A stretch of DNA of 64,000 nt from Hippopus hippopus (GCA_946811185.2 OX328097.1:34185627-34249626), one strand, 5' to 3'. Positions 24,973 through 38,900 are shown, counted from the first letter of the stretch. The notes: a model not told the origin generated them from the letters alone. Made by a program: numbers and translations.

Positions 24973-25549
24973 CAATTCGGTCGGTAGCGTACAGAACTTG
25001 AGACATGGGTTAGCTGGTTTGAATCCCCTGCTCGGTCATTTCTCTCCGAGGTTTGATGATATTCATTGCGACAGGATTAATTCTTCTCTAACCTCTCAAA
25101 AGCAGTTTTGACAATAGTTATGTGGAAAGGCTGTCAGTGGCTTGGGGAGAATACCGTGCAAAGGACTGGTAACTTTAACTTCAGAAAAGTATGGGTAGGT
25201 GCACTGGACGCCGCGATATAACTGAAATGTTGTTAAAAACGGTGTTAAACACATACAATCAATCAATCGATAATGACGATTTCGGTAGCTTAGTCGTTTT
25301 TGAGACAAGGGGGTCGCCAATCCCCAGCTCGGAAAATTACTTTCCCAGGTTTGATGATAGTCACTGCAGAAGGATTCATTCTTCTCTCTTACTGCTGGTC
25401 ATTGTTTCGACGATGGTTATGTGGAAAAGAAGCCAGTGCTAGAGTATAAACTACAGGTTTAAGAACCCCAGGAATGCATGGACAGACGCACTGGCCGCCT
25501 TGATATAACTGACATAATATTGAATACGGTGTGAAACACCATTCACACA
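24973..25549 (+). mobile_element. Junction SINE pair, units 3/4
   Basis: Same pair, with TCTCCGAGGTTTG near 25044 in place of the TCTCCAAGGTTTG of the two preceding junctions. Confidence 0.72.
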
Positions 25550-25990
25550 TGCAATATCGCAAATGATCATGCGTTATCATTTGATATTAAACAAGTTGCA
25601 TTTAATCATATGGTGCGAACTTTTGTTTATTCGGCATGTTAAAAATTAAAAGCTGAGGTCGATACAGCATTGAGAGTGATCGTGTGTATTAATGCACAGG
25701 GCGATTCGATAACTGTATGATCTAACCAGTACGTTTCAGTTGTGTCATTTAGCAGTAAAAGACCTATTTCAGAATTGTAATTAGTTAATGATCTACATCT
25801 ATTTCAAAGCATTCAACATTCAAACTTACGGTCTGAGGGAACCTACTAACAAACGATACTTCATACAGGCAGAGGGTATAAAGGACTGAAGGAAGATAAA
25901 TCTAAAGTTTTGGAGGAAAAGAGAAAAACCCTGCAGCCTGTGAACTTGAGGAAACCAATAGGAAGAGGTAAGCTATGATATCTGGTTAGT

Positions 25991-25993
25991 GAC

Positions 25994-26035
<42 letters not shown>

Positions 26036-26694
26036 CAAGACAGAGAGCCAGACAGATAGAGCCTGAGAGAGGCAGAGAGACAGAGCCTGAGAGAGGTAGA
26101 GAGATAGAGGCAGAGAGCGAGAAAGATTGAGCCAGAGAGAGGCAGAGGGAGGCTGAGAAAGAGAAAGATAAAGCAAGAGAGAGGGAGAGGAGAGAAATAC
26201 AGATGGCAAGAGAAAAAGATAGAGAGACACAGAGAGTGAGAGAGAGACAGACAGAGAGAGGAAGGAGGGAGGGAGTGAGATCAAAAGAAAAAAGGAGTCA
26301 GGAAAGGAGAAGAAATGGGTTAGACAGAATTAGAAACAGACAGACAAAAAGATAGAGAGATGGAGACAGAGAAAGAAAATGTTAGAAAGAGACAGAGAAA
26401 GAGAGACCGAGATAGTGAGAAAGAGATATGAAAGGAAAGAATGAGTGAATGACTGAGATTTAAAGGGAAGAGAGATAGAGAGACAGCTTCAGAAAGAGGG
26501 ATAGACAGAATGACAGACAGTGACAAAGTAAGGAAGAGAGTGAGACAGGAAAAGGGAGAGACAGCCAGAGAGAATGATACTCAGAGAGAGAGGCACATAG
26601 AGAGGGTGAGAGAGAGAAAGATAGAAAAAGAGAGTAAGAGAGAAAAAAAGTAGGACAGAGAGAAAGAGCGATAGAGTAAAAGAGAGAGAGGACA
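25991..26694 (+). repeat. Polypurine (GA-rich) tract, unit 4
   Basis: 704 bp, with losses near the start and near 26106 relative to unit 1. The 102-codon plus-strand frame seen here in units 1-3 is broken, which argues against coding. Confidence 0.95.
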
Positions 26695-28175
26695 AACAGT
26701 TTTGCGATAAAACTTATTGTCAAAAAATAGAAAGGGCACATTTGAAACGCCAGAAAAACGAGAGTAAGGAAATACCACCAGGGTTCAATGGTATTCGACA
26801 TCGACTGATTGCTTAATTCCATAGACTTAGGTCAAGAGCTCTAGGATTTCGGAAACAGTTCACAAAGTGGGGAAAAATTGCACAGACCTAGTGCACAAGC
26901 TAATCGACTGAAGGTAAATCAAAAGTTTGGGCACAGTTGTAAATAGGTTACATCAGTAGAACTTAAAGAAAATATTGATCACATACTGTGGATACAGGCA
27001 CGCGGCATAAGGTTGACATAAGGGTAGAGACACATTTTCAGGGTTTGTGCGTACTTAAGGGTGCAAAGTCACAGTCAAAGAGTGCGGAGAAGGGAAAATG
27101 GGAACATCTCACTGAGTGATGGTGAAAGATGACAGGCTGGGAGTAAAATCACAGTTTTATGGCCTGAGGATACATCTCACTGACTAAGAGAAGGATCTCA
27201 ATTCCTTAGAAGACTTGACACAGAATGTGGGAATATCCTATGGACAGAGGGCACATCTTACAAACTTTGAGTACATCAGACGGGCATGGGGTATAGTCTT
27301 TCAGAAAACGGGTAAATTTAAAGTTAGAACACAGTTCTCGGGCCTCAGGGCACAGTTACTTGCTGAGGGTACATCTCACAGATTTAGGATACATCTCGCG
27401 GACTGATGGTATGGGCAAACAGGGCAAAGGACAGCATTCGAGTGAGGTCAGTGGTTCAGTGCCTGAGGGTACATCCAACTGGCTATAGGTACGAGTTTAC
27501 AGTCTAAGAGGAAATGAAAAGCAATGAGGGAACATTTCACGAACAGGAGATACAATCTTAAGAACTTGGTGTAATGGCTTGAGGTTTGAGTTAAAGACTA
27601 TGGATATGATAGCACAGACTGCGGGTACAAGCTGAGGAATCCGGGCAATCACATTAATGTAGATATACAGTTTCAGCGCCTAATGGTAATTTCCAACAAT
27701 CAAGGGTTCGATTTTAAAGGCATACATGTAAATCAAAAGAAACGAAGAAACCTTTCTCGGATTGGAGGTACATCTCATGGACTAAGCTTCATCGAACAGA
27801 CTGAGGGTAAGAGCTAACGGCATTCAGTTAAAATCAAAGTAAATACCAGATCCTGGGCATCCATTTCCATTTCACCAACCAAGAGAACATCTTATGGAGA
27901 GAGGAAAACATATGGTTGAATAACGGTAAATCATACTGGAAAGTTCTTTTAGGGGGAATGGCTGATCTCATGGACTGAGAGTACAGGGTAATCAACTGAA
28001 GGAAAAAGGACTTGGCTAAATATCAAGCATTTGTTGACTCCTCTCAGGGGCTTAGGGTACATCGCACGGACTGAGGGTACTAACTGACCGAGAGCTAGCT
28101 AAACGAAAGTAAAGACAATGATACTGACTAAACACCCACTATCTTTAACTGAAAGTATTTCAAACGTTTCAAAAG
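26695..28175 (+). repeat. Motif spacer, unit 4
   Basis: Decayed ~20-bp motif series as in unit 1, with unit-specific changes such as ACAAACTTTGAG near 27261. Confidence 0.65.
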
Positions 28176-28813
28176 GTATAGATATTTCGCGATTCAAATC
28201 AGTTCCCTTTCTTTTATTAATCTAAATACCTTTCACAGCATTTCCAAATCAACACTCTAATGACATTTAACTCCAAAGATGATTAAACAGCAATTCGGTC
28301 CGTATTGCACGGAACTCGAGACAGGCTTTAGCTGGTTTGAATCCCCTGCTCGGCCATTCCTTTCCGAGAGTTGATGATGCTCATTGCGACACGATTAATT
28401 CTTCTCTAACCTCTGAGCAGCAGTTTTGACAATAGTTATGTGGAAAAGCAGTCGGTGGCTTTGGAAGAATATCGTGCAAAGTACTGGTTACAGAAACTCC
28501 AGGAAAACATGGGTAAGTGTACTGGCCGCCGTAATATAACTCAAATATTGTTGAAAATGGTGTTAAACACATACAGTCAATCAACCACGTAATTAATCAA
28601 TCAATCGTAAAAGACTAGTTCGGTAGCTCAGTCGTTAACCTACAGGTTTAGAGACAAGGGGGGTCGCCAATCCCTAGCTCAGAAGATTCTTTTCCCAAAT
28701 CTGATGATAGTAATTGCGATTCTTCTCTCTCAATGCTGTTCATTGTTTCAACGATGAGTATGTGGAAAAGAAGCCAGTGGCTAAAATATTAATTCTGATA
28801 TTTACCCTCTGAA
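28176..28813 (+). mobile_element. Middle SINE pair, unit 4
   Basis: Same pair, one base shorter in the G run of the second head (GGGGGG against seven G in units 1-3). Confidence 0.7.
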
Positions 28814-31800
28814 CACTTTTTAACGCATGCCTATTAAAATCTAGCACGGTATAGATATTTCGCTTTCTGTCATTATTGTTTACAAATTTAACAATTTCTT
28901 CATCCACAATACAACCCTTCCACTATAAAGTAAAAATATCAAAATCGAAAGCTCTCTCAAACTGGCTCTCTCACAAACTCTCAGTCTCTGTCTCTCTGCC
29001 TCTCTGTCTCTCTCTTAAAATCCAGAGGCTCCGTCAGTAACATTCCGGACGTAAAACTCTTGGGTCGATGGTTCGACTCCCTACCTAAGGCTGTTCCAAT
29101 TTCTTTTTAAGATCTTTTTTTATATGTTCCATGCGACAGGATTCATTCTTTTCTTATCGCCGATCAACGTTTCGACTTGTTTATGTGGGAAAGCAGACAG
29201 TGGTTTAAAATCGTGCACTGGCCGCCGCGATATAACTGAAATATTGTTGAAAACGCTGTTAAACACATGCAATCAATCAATCAGATCAGTTCCCTTTCTT
29301 TTATTTATCTGAAATATTTCACAGCATTTCCAAATGAACACTTTATCTTCACGTTTAACTCCAAAGATGATTAAACAGCAACTCGGTCTGTATTGCACGG
29401 AACTTAAGACACGGGTTAGCTGGTTTGAATCCCCTGCTCGGCTATTCCTTTCCAAGAGTTGATGATCACTTTTTAACGCATGCTTTTTAAAATCTACCAC
29501 GGTATAGGTATTTTGCTTTTCCGTCCAATTCTTTACAAATTTCACAATTTCTTCATCCACAATACAACCCTTCCACTATAACGTAAAAATGTCAAAATCA
29601 AAAGCTCTCTCAAACTCGCTCTCTCACAAACTCTCAGTCTCTGTCTCTCTGCTTCTCTGTCTCTCTCCTAAAATCCAGAGGCTCCGTCAGTAACATTCCG
29701 GACGTAAAACTCTCGGGTCGATGGTTTGACTCCCTACCTAAAGCTGTTCCAATTTCTTTTTAAGATCTTTTTTTATATGTTCAATGCGACAGGATTCATT
29801 CTTTTCTTATCACCGATCAACGTTCCGACTTGTTTATGTGGGAAAGCAGACAGTGTTTTAAAATCGTGCACTGGCCGCCGCGATATATCTGTAATAATGT
29901 TGAAAACGGTGTTAAAAACATGCAATCAATCAATCAGATCAGTTCCCCTTCTTTTATTTAACTCCAAGGATGATTAAACAGCAATTCCGTCCGTATTGCA
30001 CGGAACTTGAGACATGGGTCAGCTGGTTTGGATCCCCTGCTCGGCCATTCCTTTCCGGGAGTTGATGATCACTTTTTAACGCATGCCTTTTCAAATCTAG
30101 CACGGTATAGATATTTCGCTTTTCCGTCATTATTCTTTACAAATTTAACAATTTCTTCATCCACAATACAACCCTTCCACTATAAAGCAAAAATGTCAAA
30201 ATCAAAAGCTCTCTCAAACTTGCTCTCTCACAAACTCTCAGTCTCTGTCTCTCTGCCTCTCTCTCTCTCTTAAAATCCAGAGGCTCCGTCAGTAACATTC
30301 CGGACGTAAAACTCTTGGGTCGATGGTTCGACTCCCTATCTAAAGCTGTTCCAATTTCTTTTTAAGATCTTTTTTTATATGTTCCATGCGACAGGATTCA
30401 TTCTTTTCTTATCGCCGATCAACATTTTGACTTGTTTATGTGGGAAAGCAGACAGTGGTTTGAATTCGTGCACTGGCTGCCGCCATGTAACTGAAATATT
30501 GTTGAAAAACAGTGTTAAACACATGCAATCAATCAATCAGATCAGTTCCCCTTCTTTTATTTATCTGAAATATTTCACAGCATTTCCAAATGAACACTTT
30601 ATCTTCACGTTTAACTCCAAAGATGATTAAACAGCAACTCGGTCCGTATTGCACGGAACTTAAGACACGGGTTAGCTGGTTTGAATCCCCTGCTCGGCTA
30701 TTCCTTTCCAAGAGTTGATGATCACTTTTTAACGCATGCTTTTTAAAATCTACCACGGTATAGATATTTCGCTTTTCCGTCCAATTCTTTACAAATTTCA
30801 CAATTTCTTCATCCACAATACAACCCTTCCACTATAAAGTAAAAATGTCAAAATCAAAAGCTCTCTCAAACTCGCTCTCTCACAAACTCTCAGTCTCTGT
30901 CTCTCTGCTTCTCTGTCTCTCTCCTAAAATCCAGAGGCTCCGTCAGTAACATTCCAGACGTAAAACTCTCCGGTCGATGGTTCGACTCCCTACCTAAAGC
31001 TGTTCCAATTTCTTTTTAAGATCTTTTTTTATATGTTCAATGCGACAGGATTCATTCTTTTCTTATCGCCGATCAACGTTCCGACTTGTTTATGTGGGAA
31101 AGCAGACAGTGGTTTAAAATCGTGCACTGGCCGCCGCGATATAACTGAAATAATGTTGAAAGCGGTGTTAAAAACATGCAATCAATCAATCAGATCAGTT
31201 CCCCTTCTTTTATTTAACTCCAAAGATGATTAAACAGCAATTCGGTCCGTATTGCACGGAACTTGAGACATGGCTAGCTGGTTTGGACCCCCTGCTCGGC
31301 CATTCCTTTCCGAGAGTTGATGATCACTTTTTAACGCATGCCTATTAAAATCTAGCATGTTATAGATATTTCGCTTTTCCGTCATTATTCTTTACAAATT
31401 TAACAATTTTTTCATCCATAATGCAACCCTTCCACTATAAAGTAAAAGTGCTGAAATCAAAAGCGCGTTCAAACTAGCTCTCTCACAAACTCTCTCTGTC
31501 TCCCTCTCTCTGTTTCTCTCTCTGAAAATCCAGAGGCTCCGTCGGTAACATTCAGGACGAAAAAAATTCGGGTCAATGGTTCGACTCCCTACCTAAAGCT
31601 GTTACAATTTCTTTTTAACATCTTTTTTTATATGTTCAGTGAGACAGAATTCATTCTTATCGCCAACGGCTCGACTTGTTTATGTGGGAAAGCAGACAGT
31701 GGTTTAAAAAAGACAATGTGCAAAGTACTGGTAAAAGAAACTTCAATAAAGCATGGGTTGATGCATTGACCGCCGGGACATTACGAAATTAATGATGAAG

Positions 31801-31816
31801 TTGGCTTTAAAACACC
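28814..31816 (+). repeat. Inner subrepeat block, unit 4 (5 copies)
   Basis: Copies anchored at 29124, 29777, 30379, 31033 and 31632, with steps of 653, 602, 654 and 599 bp. The linker forms alternate long, short, long, short. The first copy resembles a fusion of the first and third copies of units 1-3, because its downstream part has the ACTTAAGACACGG and CGGCTATTCC variants typical of the third copy. That is what unequal exchange between subrepeats would leave. Confidence 0.95.
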
Positions 31817-32123
31817 AAGAAAACAAACACACCTATCACCACCAATAAATCCGGTATCAGCAATACCACCCTCACTACCAACTCAACCATCAAAACTACC
31901 ACCATCATTATTATAATCATCATCATCATCATCAAAGCAATGATTAAAAAGCATTAAAAACTCCATAGCTTTGTGTTAAGTTCTAGCAAACTCTAAAAGA
32001 GTTCAGGAAAAAAACTTTCTCGATTCAAATCAGTTCCCTTTCTTTGATTAATCTGAAAATCTTTCACAGCATTTCCAAATCGACACTTTATCTTCACGTT
32101 TGACTCCAGAGATGATTGAACAG

Positions 32124-32700
32124 CAATTCGGTCGGTAGCCTACAGAACTTGAGACATGGGTTAGCTGGTTTGAATCCCCTGCTCGGTCATTTCTCTCCGA
32201 GGTTTGATGATATTCATTGCGACAGGATTAATTCTTCTCTAACCTCTCAAAAGCAGTTTTGACAATAGTTATGTGGAAAGGCTGTCAGTGGCTTGGGGAG
32301 AATACCGTGCAAAGGACTGGTAACTTTAACTTCAGAAAAGTATGGGTAGGTGCACTGGACGCCGCGATATAACTGAAATGTTGTTAAAAACGGTGTTAAA
32401 CACATACAATCAATCAATCGATAATGACGATTTCGGTAGCTTAGTCGTTTTTGAGACAAGGGGGTCGCCAATCCCCAGCTCGGAAAATTACTTTCCCAGG
32501 TTTGATGATAGTCACTGCCGAAGGATTCATTCTTCTCTCTTACTGCTGGTCATTGTTTCGACAATGGTTATGTGGAAAAGAAGCCAGTGCTAGAGTATAA
32601 ACTACAGGTTTAAGAACCCCAGGAATGCATGGACAGACGCACTGGCCGCCTTGATATAACTGACATAATATTGAATACGGTGTGAAACACCATTCACACA
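32124..32700 (+). mobile_element. Junction SINE pair, units 4/5
   Basis: Same pair; CACTGCCGAAGG near 32513 replaces CACTGCAGAAGG of the other units. Confidence 0.72.
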
Positions 32701-33141
32701 TGCAATATCGCAAATGATCATGCGTTATCATTTGATATTAAACAAGTTGCATTTAATCATATGGTGCGAACTTTTGTTTATTCGGCATGTTAAAAATTAA
32801 AAGCTGAGGTCGATACAGCATTGAGAGTGATCGTGTGTATTAATGCACAGGGCGATTCGATAACTGTATGATCTAACCAGTACGTTTCAGTTGTGTCATT
32901 TAGCAGTAAAAGACCTATTTCAGAATTGTAATTAGTTAATGATCTACATCTATTTCAAAGCATTCAACATTCAAACTTACGGTCCGAGGGAACCTACTAA
33001 CAAACGATACTTCATACAGGCAGAGGGTATAAAGGACTGAAGGAAGATAAATCTAAAGTTTTGGAGGAAAAGAGAAAAACCCTGCAGCCTGTGAACTTGA
33101 GGAAACCAATAGGAAGAGGTAAGCTATGATATCTGGTTAGT

Positions 33142-33144
33142 GAC

Positions 33145-33182
<38 letters not shown>

Positions 33183-33863
33183 CAAGAGCCAGAGAGCAAG
33201 ACAGAGAGCCAGACAGATAGAGCCTGAGAGAGGCAGAGAGACAGAGCCTGAGAGAGGTAGAGAGATAGAGCCAGAGAGAGGCAGAGAGCGAGAAAGATTG
33301 AGCCAGAGAGAGGCAGAGGGAGGCTGAGAAAGAGAAAGATAAAGCAAGAGAGAGGGAGAGGAGAGAAATACAGATGGCAAGAGAAAAAGATAGAGAGACA
33401 GAGAGTGAGAGAGAGACAGACAGAGAGAGGAAGGAGGGAGGGAGTGAGATCAAAAGAAAAAAGGAGTCAGGAAAGGAGAAGAAATGGGTTAGACAGAATT
33501 AGAAACAGACAGACAAAAAGATAGAGAGATGGAGACAGAGAAAGAAAATGTTAGAAAGAGACAGAGAAAGAGAGACCGAGATAGTGAGAAAGAGATATGA
33601 AAGGAAAGAATGAGTGAATGACTGAGATTTAAAGGGAAGAGAGATAGAGAGACAGCTTCAGAAAGAGGGATAGACAGAATGACAGACAGTGACAAAGTAA
33701 GGAAGAGAGTGAGACAGGAAAAGGGAGAGACAGCCAGAGAGAATGATACTAAGAGAGAGAGGCACATAGAGAGGGTGAGAGAGAGAAAGATAGAAAAAGA
33801 GAGTAAGAGAGAGAAAAAAAGTAGGACAGAGAGAAAGAGCGATAGAGTAAGAGAGAGAGGACA
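33142..33863 (+). repeat. Polypurine (GA-rich) tract, unit 5
   Basis: 722 bp. Small gains and losses relative to unit 1, including AGAGTAAGAGAG near 33845 in place of AGAGTAAAAGAGAG, which again breaks the plus-strand frame present in units 1-3. Confidence 0.95.
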
Positions 33864-35346
33864 AACAGTTTTGGGATAAAACTTATTGTCAAAGAATAGA
33901 AAGGGCACATTTGAAACGCCAGAAAAACGAGAGTAAGGAAATAGCACCAGGGTTCAATGGTATTCAACATCGACTGATTGCTTAATTCCATAGACTTAGG
34001 TCAAGAGCTCTAGGATTTCGGAAACAGTTCACAAAGTGGGGAAAAATTGCACAGACCTAGTGCACAAGCTAATCGACTGAAGGTAAATCAAAAGTTTGGG
34101 CACAGTTGTAAATAGAGAGGTTACATCAGTAGAACGTAAAGAAAATATTGATCACATACTGTGGATACAGGCACGCGGCATAAGGTTGACATAAGGGTAG
34201 AGACACATTTTCAGGGTTTGTGCATACTTAAGGGTGCAAAGTCACAGTCAAAGAGTGCGGAGAAGGGAAAATGGGAACATCTCACTGAGTGATGGTGAAA
34301 GATGACAGGCTGGGAGTAAAATCACAGTTTTATGGCCTGAGGATACATCTCACTGACTAATAGAAGGATCTCAATTCCTTAGAAGACTTGACACAGAATG
34401 TGGGAATATCCTATGGACAGAGGGCACATCTTACAAACCTTGAGTACATCAGACGGGCATGGGGTATAGTCTTTCAGAAAACGGGTAAATTTAAAGTTAG
34501 AACACAGTTCTCGGGCCTCAGGGCACAGTTACTCGCTGAGGGTACATCTCACAGATTTAGGATACATCTCGCGGACTGATGGTACGGGCAAACAGGGCAA
34601 AGGATAGCATTCGAGTGAGGTCAGTGGTTCAGTGCCTGAGGGTACATCCAACTGGCTATAGGTACGAGTTTACAGTCTAAGAGGAAATGAAAAGCAATGA
34701 GGGAACATTTCACGAACAGGAGATACAATCTTAAGAACTTGGTGTAATGGCTTGAGGTTTGAGTTAAAGACTATGGATATGATAGCACAGACTGCGGGTA
34801 CAAGCTGAGGAATCCGGGCGATCACATTAATGTAGATATACAGTTTCAGCGCCTAATGGTAATTTCCAACAATCAAGGGTTCGATTTTAAAGGCATACAT
34901 GTAAATCAAAAGAAACGAAGAAACCTCTCGGATTGGAGGTACATCTCATGGACTAAGCTTCATCGAACAGACTGAGGGTAAGAGCTAACGGCATTCAGTT
35001 AAAATCAAAGTAAATACCAGATCCTGGGCATCCATTTCCATTTCACCAACCAAGAGAACATCTTATGGAGAGAGGAAAACATATGGTTGAATAACGGTAA
35101 ATCATACTGGAAAGTTCTTTTAGGGGGAATGGCTGATCTCATGGACTGAGAGTACAGGGTAATCAACTGAAGGAAAAAGGACTTGGCTAAATATCAAGCA
35201 TTTGTTGACTCCTCTCAGGGGCTTAGGGTACATCGCACGGACTGAGGGTACTAACTGACCGAGAGCTAGCTAAACGAAAGTAAAGACAATGATACTGACT
35301 AAACACCCACTATCTTTAACTGAAAGTATTTCAAACGTTTCAAAAG
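33864..35346 (+). repeat. Motif spacer, unit 5
   Basis: Same decayed motif series, with a 2-bp loss (AAACCTCTCGG near 34922). Confidence 0.65.
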
Positions 35347-35984
35347 GTATAGATATTTCGCGATTCAAATCAGTTCCCTTTCTTTTATTAATCTAAATAC
35401 CTTTCACAGCATTTCCAAATCAACACTCTAATGACGTTTAACTCCAAAGATGATTAAACAGCAATTCGGTCCGTATTGCACGGAACTCGAGACAGGCTTT
35501 AGCTGGTTTGAATCCCCTGCTCGGCCATTCCTTTCCGAGAGTTGATGATGCTCATTGCGACACGATTAATTCTTCTCTAACCTCTGAGCAGCAGTTTTGA
35601 CAATAGTTATGTGGAAAAGCAGTTGGTGGCTTTGGAAGAATATCGTGCAAAGTACTGGTTACAGAAACTCCAGGAAAACATGGGTAAGTGTACTGGCCGC
35701 CGTAATATAACTCAAATATTGTTGAAAATGGTGTTAAACACATACAGTCAATCAACCACGTAATTAATCAATCAATCGTAAAAGACTAGTTCGGTAGCTC
35801 AGTCGTTAACCTACAGGTTTAGAGACAAGGGGGGTCGCCAATCCCTAGCTCAGAAGATTCTTTTCCCAAATCTGATGATAGTAATTGCGATTCTTCTCTC
35901 TCAATGCTGTTCATTGTTTCAACGATGAGTATGTGGAAAAGAAGCCAGTGGCTAAAATATTAATTCTAATATTTACCCTCTGAA
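35347..35984 (+). mobile_element. Middle SINE pair, unit 5
   Basis: Same pair; AGCAGTTGGTGG near 35620 replaces AGCAGTCGGTGG. Confidence 0.7.
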
Positions 35985-38900
35985 CACTTTTTAACGCATG
36001 CCTATTAAAATCTAGCACGGTATAGATATTTCGCTTTCTGTCATTATTGTTTACAAATTTAACAATTTCTTCATCCACAATACAACCCTTCCACTATAAA
36101 GTAAAAATATCAAAATCGAAAGCTCTCTCAAACTGGCTCTCTCACAAACTCTCAGTCTCTGTCTCTCTGCCTCTCTGTCTCTCTCTTAAAATCCAGAGGC
36201 TCCGTCAGTAACATTCCGGACGTAAAACTCTCGGGTCGATGGTTCGACTCCCTACCTAAGGCTGTTCCAATTTCTTTTTAAGATCTTTTTTTATATGTTC
36301 CATGCGACAGGATTCATTCTTTTCTTATCGCCAATCAACGTTTCGACTTGTTTATGTGGGAAAGCAGACAGTGGTTTAAAATCGTGCACTGGCCGTCGCG
36401 ATATAACTGAAATATTGTTGAAAACGCTGTTAAACACATGCAATCAATCAATCAGATCAGTTCCCTTTCTTTTATTTATCTGAAATATTTCACAGCATTT
36501 CCAAATGAACACTTTATCTTCACGTTTAACTCGAAAGATGATTAAACAGCAACTCGGTCCGTATTGTACGGAACTTGAGACACGGGTTAGCTGGTTTGAA
36601 TCCCCTGCTCGGCCATTCCTTTCCAAGAGTTGATGATCACTTTTTAAACGCATGCCTTTTTAAATCTAGCACGGTATAGATATTTCACTTTTCCGTCATT
36701 ATTCTTTACAAATTTAACAATTTCTTCATGCACAATACAACCCTTCCACTATAAAGTAAATATGTCAAAATCAAAAGCTCTCTCAAACTCGCTCTCTTAC
36801 AAACTCTCAGTCTCTCTGCTTCTCTCTCTCTCAAAATCCAGAGGCTCCGTCAGTAACATTCCGGACGTAAAACTCTCCGGTCGATGGTTCGACTCCCTAT
36901 CTAAAGCTGTCCCAATTTCTTTTTAAGATCTTTTTTTATATGTTCAATGCGACAGGATTCATTCTTTTCTTATCGCCGATCAACGTTCCGACTTGTTTAT
37001 GTGGGAAAGCAGACAGTGGTTTAAAATCGTGCACTGGCCGCCGCGATATATCTGAAATAATGTTGAAAACGGTGTTAAAAACATGCAATCAATCAATCAG
37101 ATCAGTTCCCCTTCTTTTATTTAACTCCAAAGATGATTAAACAGCAATTCGGTCCGTATTGCACCGAACTTGAGACATGGGTAACCTGGTTTGGATCCCC
37201 TGCTCGGCCATTCCTTTCCGAGAGTTGATGATCACTTTTTAACGCATGCCTTTTCAAATCTAGCACGGTATAGATATTTCGCTTTTCCGTCATTATTCTA
37301 TACAAATTTAACAATTTCTTCATCCACAATACAACCCTTCCACTATAAAGTAAAAATGTCAAAATCAAAAGCTCTCTCAAACTTGCTCTCTCACAAACTC
37401 TCAGTCTGTGTCTCTCTGCCTCTCTCTTAAAATCCAGAGGCTCTGTCAGTAACATTCCGGACGTAAAACTCTCGGGTCGATGGTTCGACTCCCTATCTAA
37501 AGCTGTTCCAATTTCTTTTTAAGATCTTTTTTTATATGTTCAATGCGACAGGATTCATTCTTTTCTTATTGCCGATCAACATTTTGACTTGTTTATGTGG
37601 GAAAGCAGACAGTGGTTTAAATTCGTGCACTGGCCGCTGCGATATAACTGAAATAATATTGAAAACGGTGTTAAAAACATGCAATCAATCTATCAGATCA
37701 GTTCCCCTTCTTTTATTTAACTCCAAAGATGATTAAACAGCAATTCAGTCCATATTGCACGGAACTTGAGACATGGGTAACCTGGTTTGGATCCCCTGCT
37801 CGGCCATTCCTTTCCGAGAGTTGATGATCACTTTTTAACGCATGCCTTTTCAAATCTAGCACGGTATAGATATTTCGCTTTTCCGTCATTATTCTATACA
37901 AATTTAACAATTTCTTCATCCACAATACAACCCTTCCACTATAAAGTAAAAATGTCAAAATCAAAAGCTCTCTCAAACTTGCTCTCTCACAAACTCTCAG
38001 TCTGTGTCTCTCTGCCTCTCTCTTAAAATCCAGAGGCTCTGTCAGTAACATTCCGGACGTAAAACTCTCGGGTCGATGGTTCGACTCCCTATCTAAAGCT
38101 GTTCCAATTTCTTTTTAAGATCTTTTTTTATATGTTCAATGCGACAGGATTCATTCTTTTCTTATTGCCGATCAACATTTTGACTTGTTTATGTGGGAAA
38201 GCAGACAGTGGTTTAAATTCGTGCACTGGCCGCTGCGATATAACTGAAATAATATTGAAAACGGTGTTAAAAACATGCAATCAATCTATCAGATCAGTTC
38301 CCCTTCTTTTATTTAACTCCAAAGATGATTAAACAGCAATTCAGTCCATATTGCACGGAACTTGAGACATGGGTCAGCTGGTTTGGATCCCCTGCTCGGC
38401 CATTCCTTTCCGAGAGTTGATCACTTTTTAACGCATGCCTTTTCAAATCTAGCACGGTATAGATATTTCGCTTTTCCGTCATTATTCTTTACAAATTTAA
38501 CAATTTCTTCATCCACATTACAACCCTTCCACTATAAAGTAAAAATGTCAAAATCAAAAGCTCTCTCAAACTTGCTCTCTCACAAACTCTCAGTCTCTGT
38601 CTCTCTGCCTCGCTCTCTCTTAAAATCCAGAGGCTCCGTCAGTAACATTCCGGACGTAAAACTCTTGGGTCGATGGTTAGACTCCCTACCTAAAGCTGTT
38701 CCAATTTCTTTTTAAGATCTTTTTTTATATGTTCAATGCGACAGGATTCATTCTTTTCTTATTGCCGATCAACATTTTGACTTGTTTATGTGGGAAAGCA
38801 GACAGTGGTTTAAAATCGTGCACTGGCCGCCGCGATATAACTGAAATAATGTTGAAAATGGTGTTAAAAACATGCAATCAATCAATCAGATCAGTTCCCC

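Larger units (their letters stand above)
16737..25100 (+). repeat. Outer repeat unit 3 (8364 bp, 7 subrepeats)
   Basis: Nearly identical to unit 2, with rare base changes such as AATCCTGGCG near 19296 in place of AATCCGGGCG. A 12-bp loss inside the purine tract is offset by a longer GA run, so the unit has the same length as unit 1 by a different route. Layout: spacer 17186-17626, purine tract 17627-18346, motif spacer 18347-19831, SINE pair 19832-20470, subrepeats 20471-24666. Confidence 0.95.
25101..32251 (+). repeat. Outer repeat unit 4 (7151 bp, 5 subrepeats)
   Basis: The shortest unit. It carries two fewer subrepeats than units 1-3. It also has variants shared with later units, such as TCTTTAACTG near 28142 (units 1-3 have TCTTTAACGG) and CCACCCTCAC near 31867 (units 1-3 have CCACGCTCAC). 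A 4-bp loss occurs near 26944. Layout: spacer 25550-25990, purine tract 25991-26694, motif spacer 26695-28175, SINE pair 28176-28813, subrepeats 28814-31816. Confidence 0.95.
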
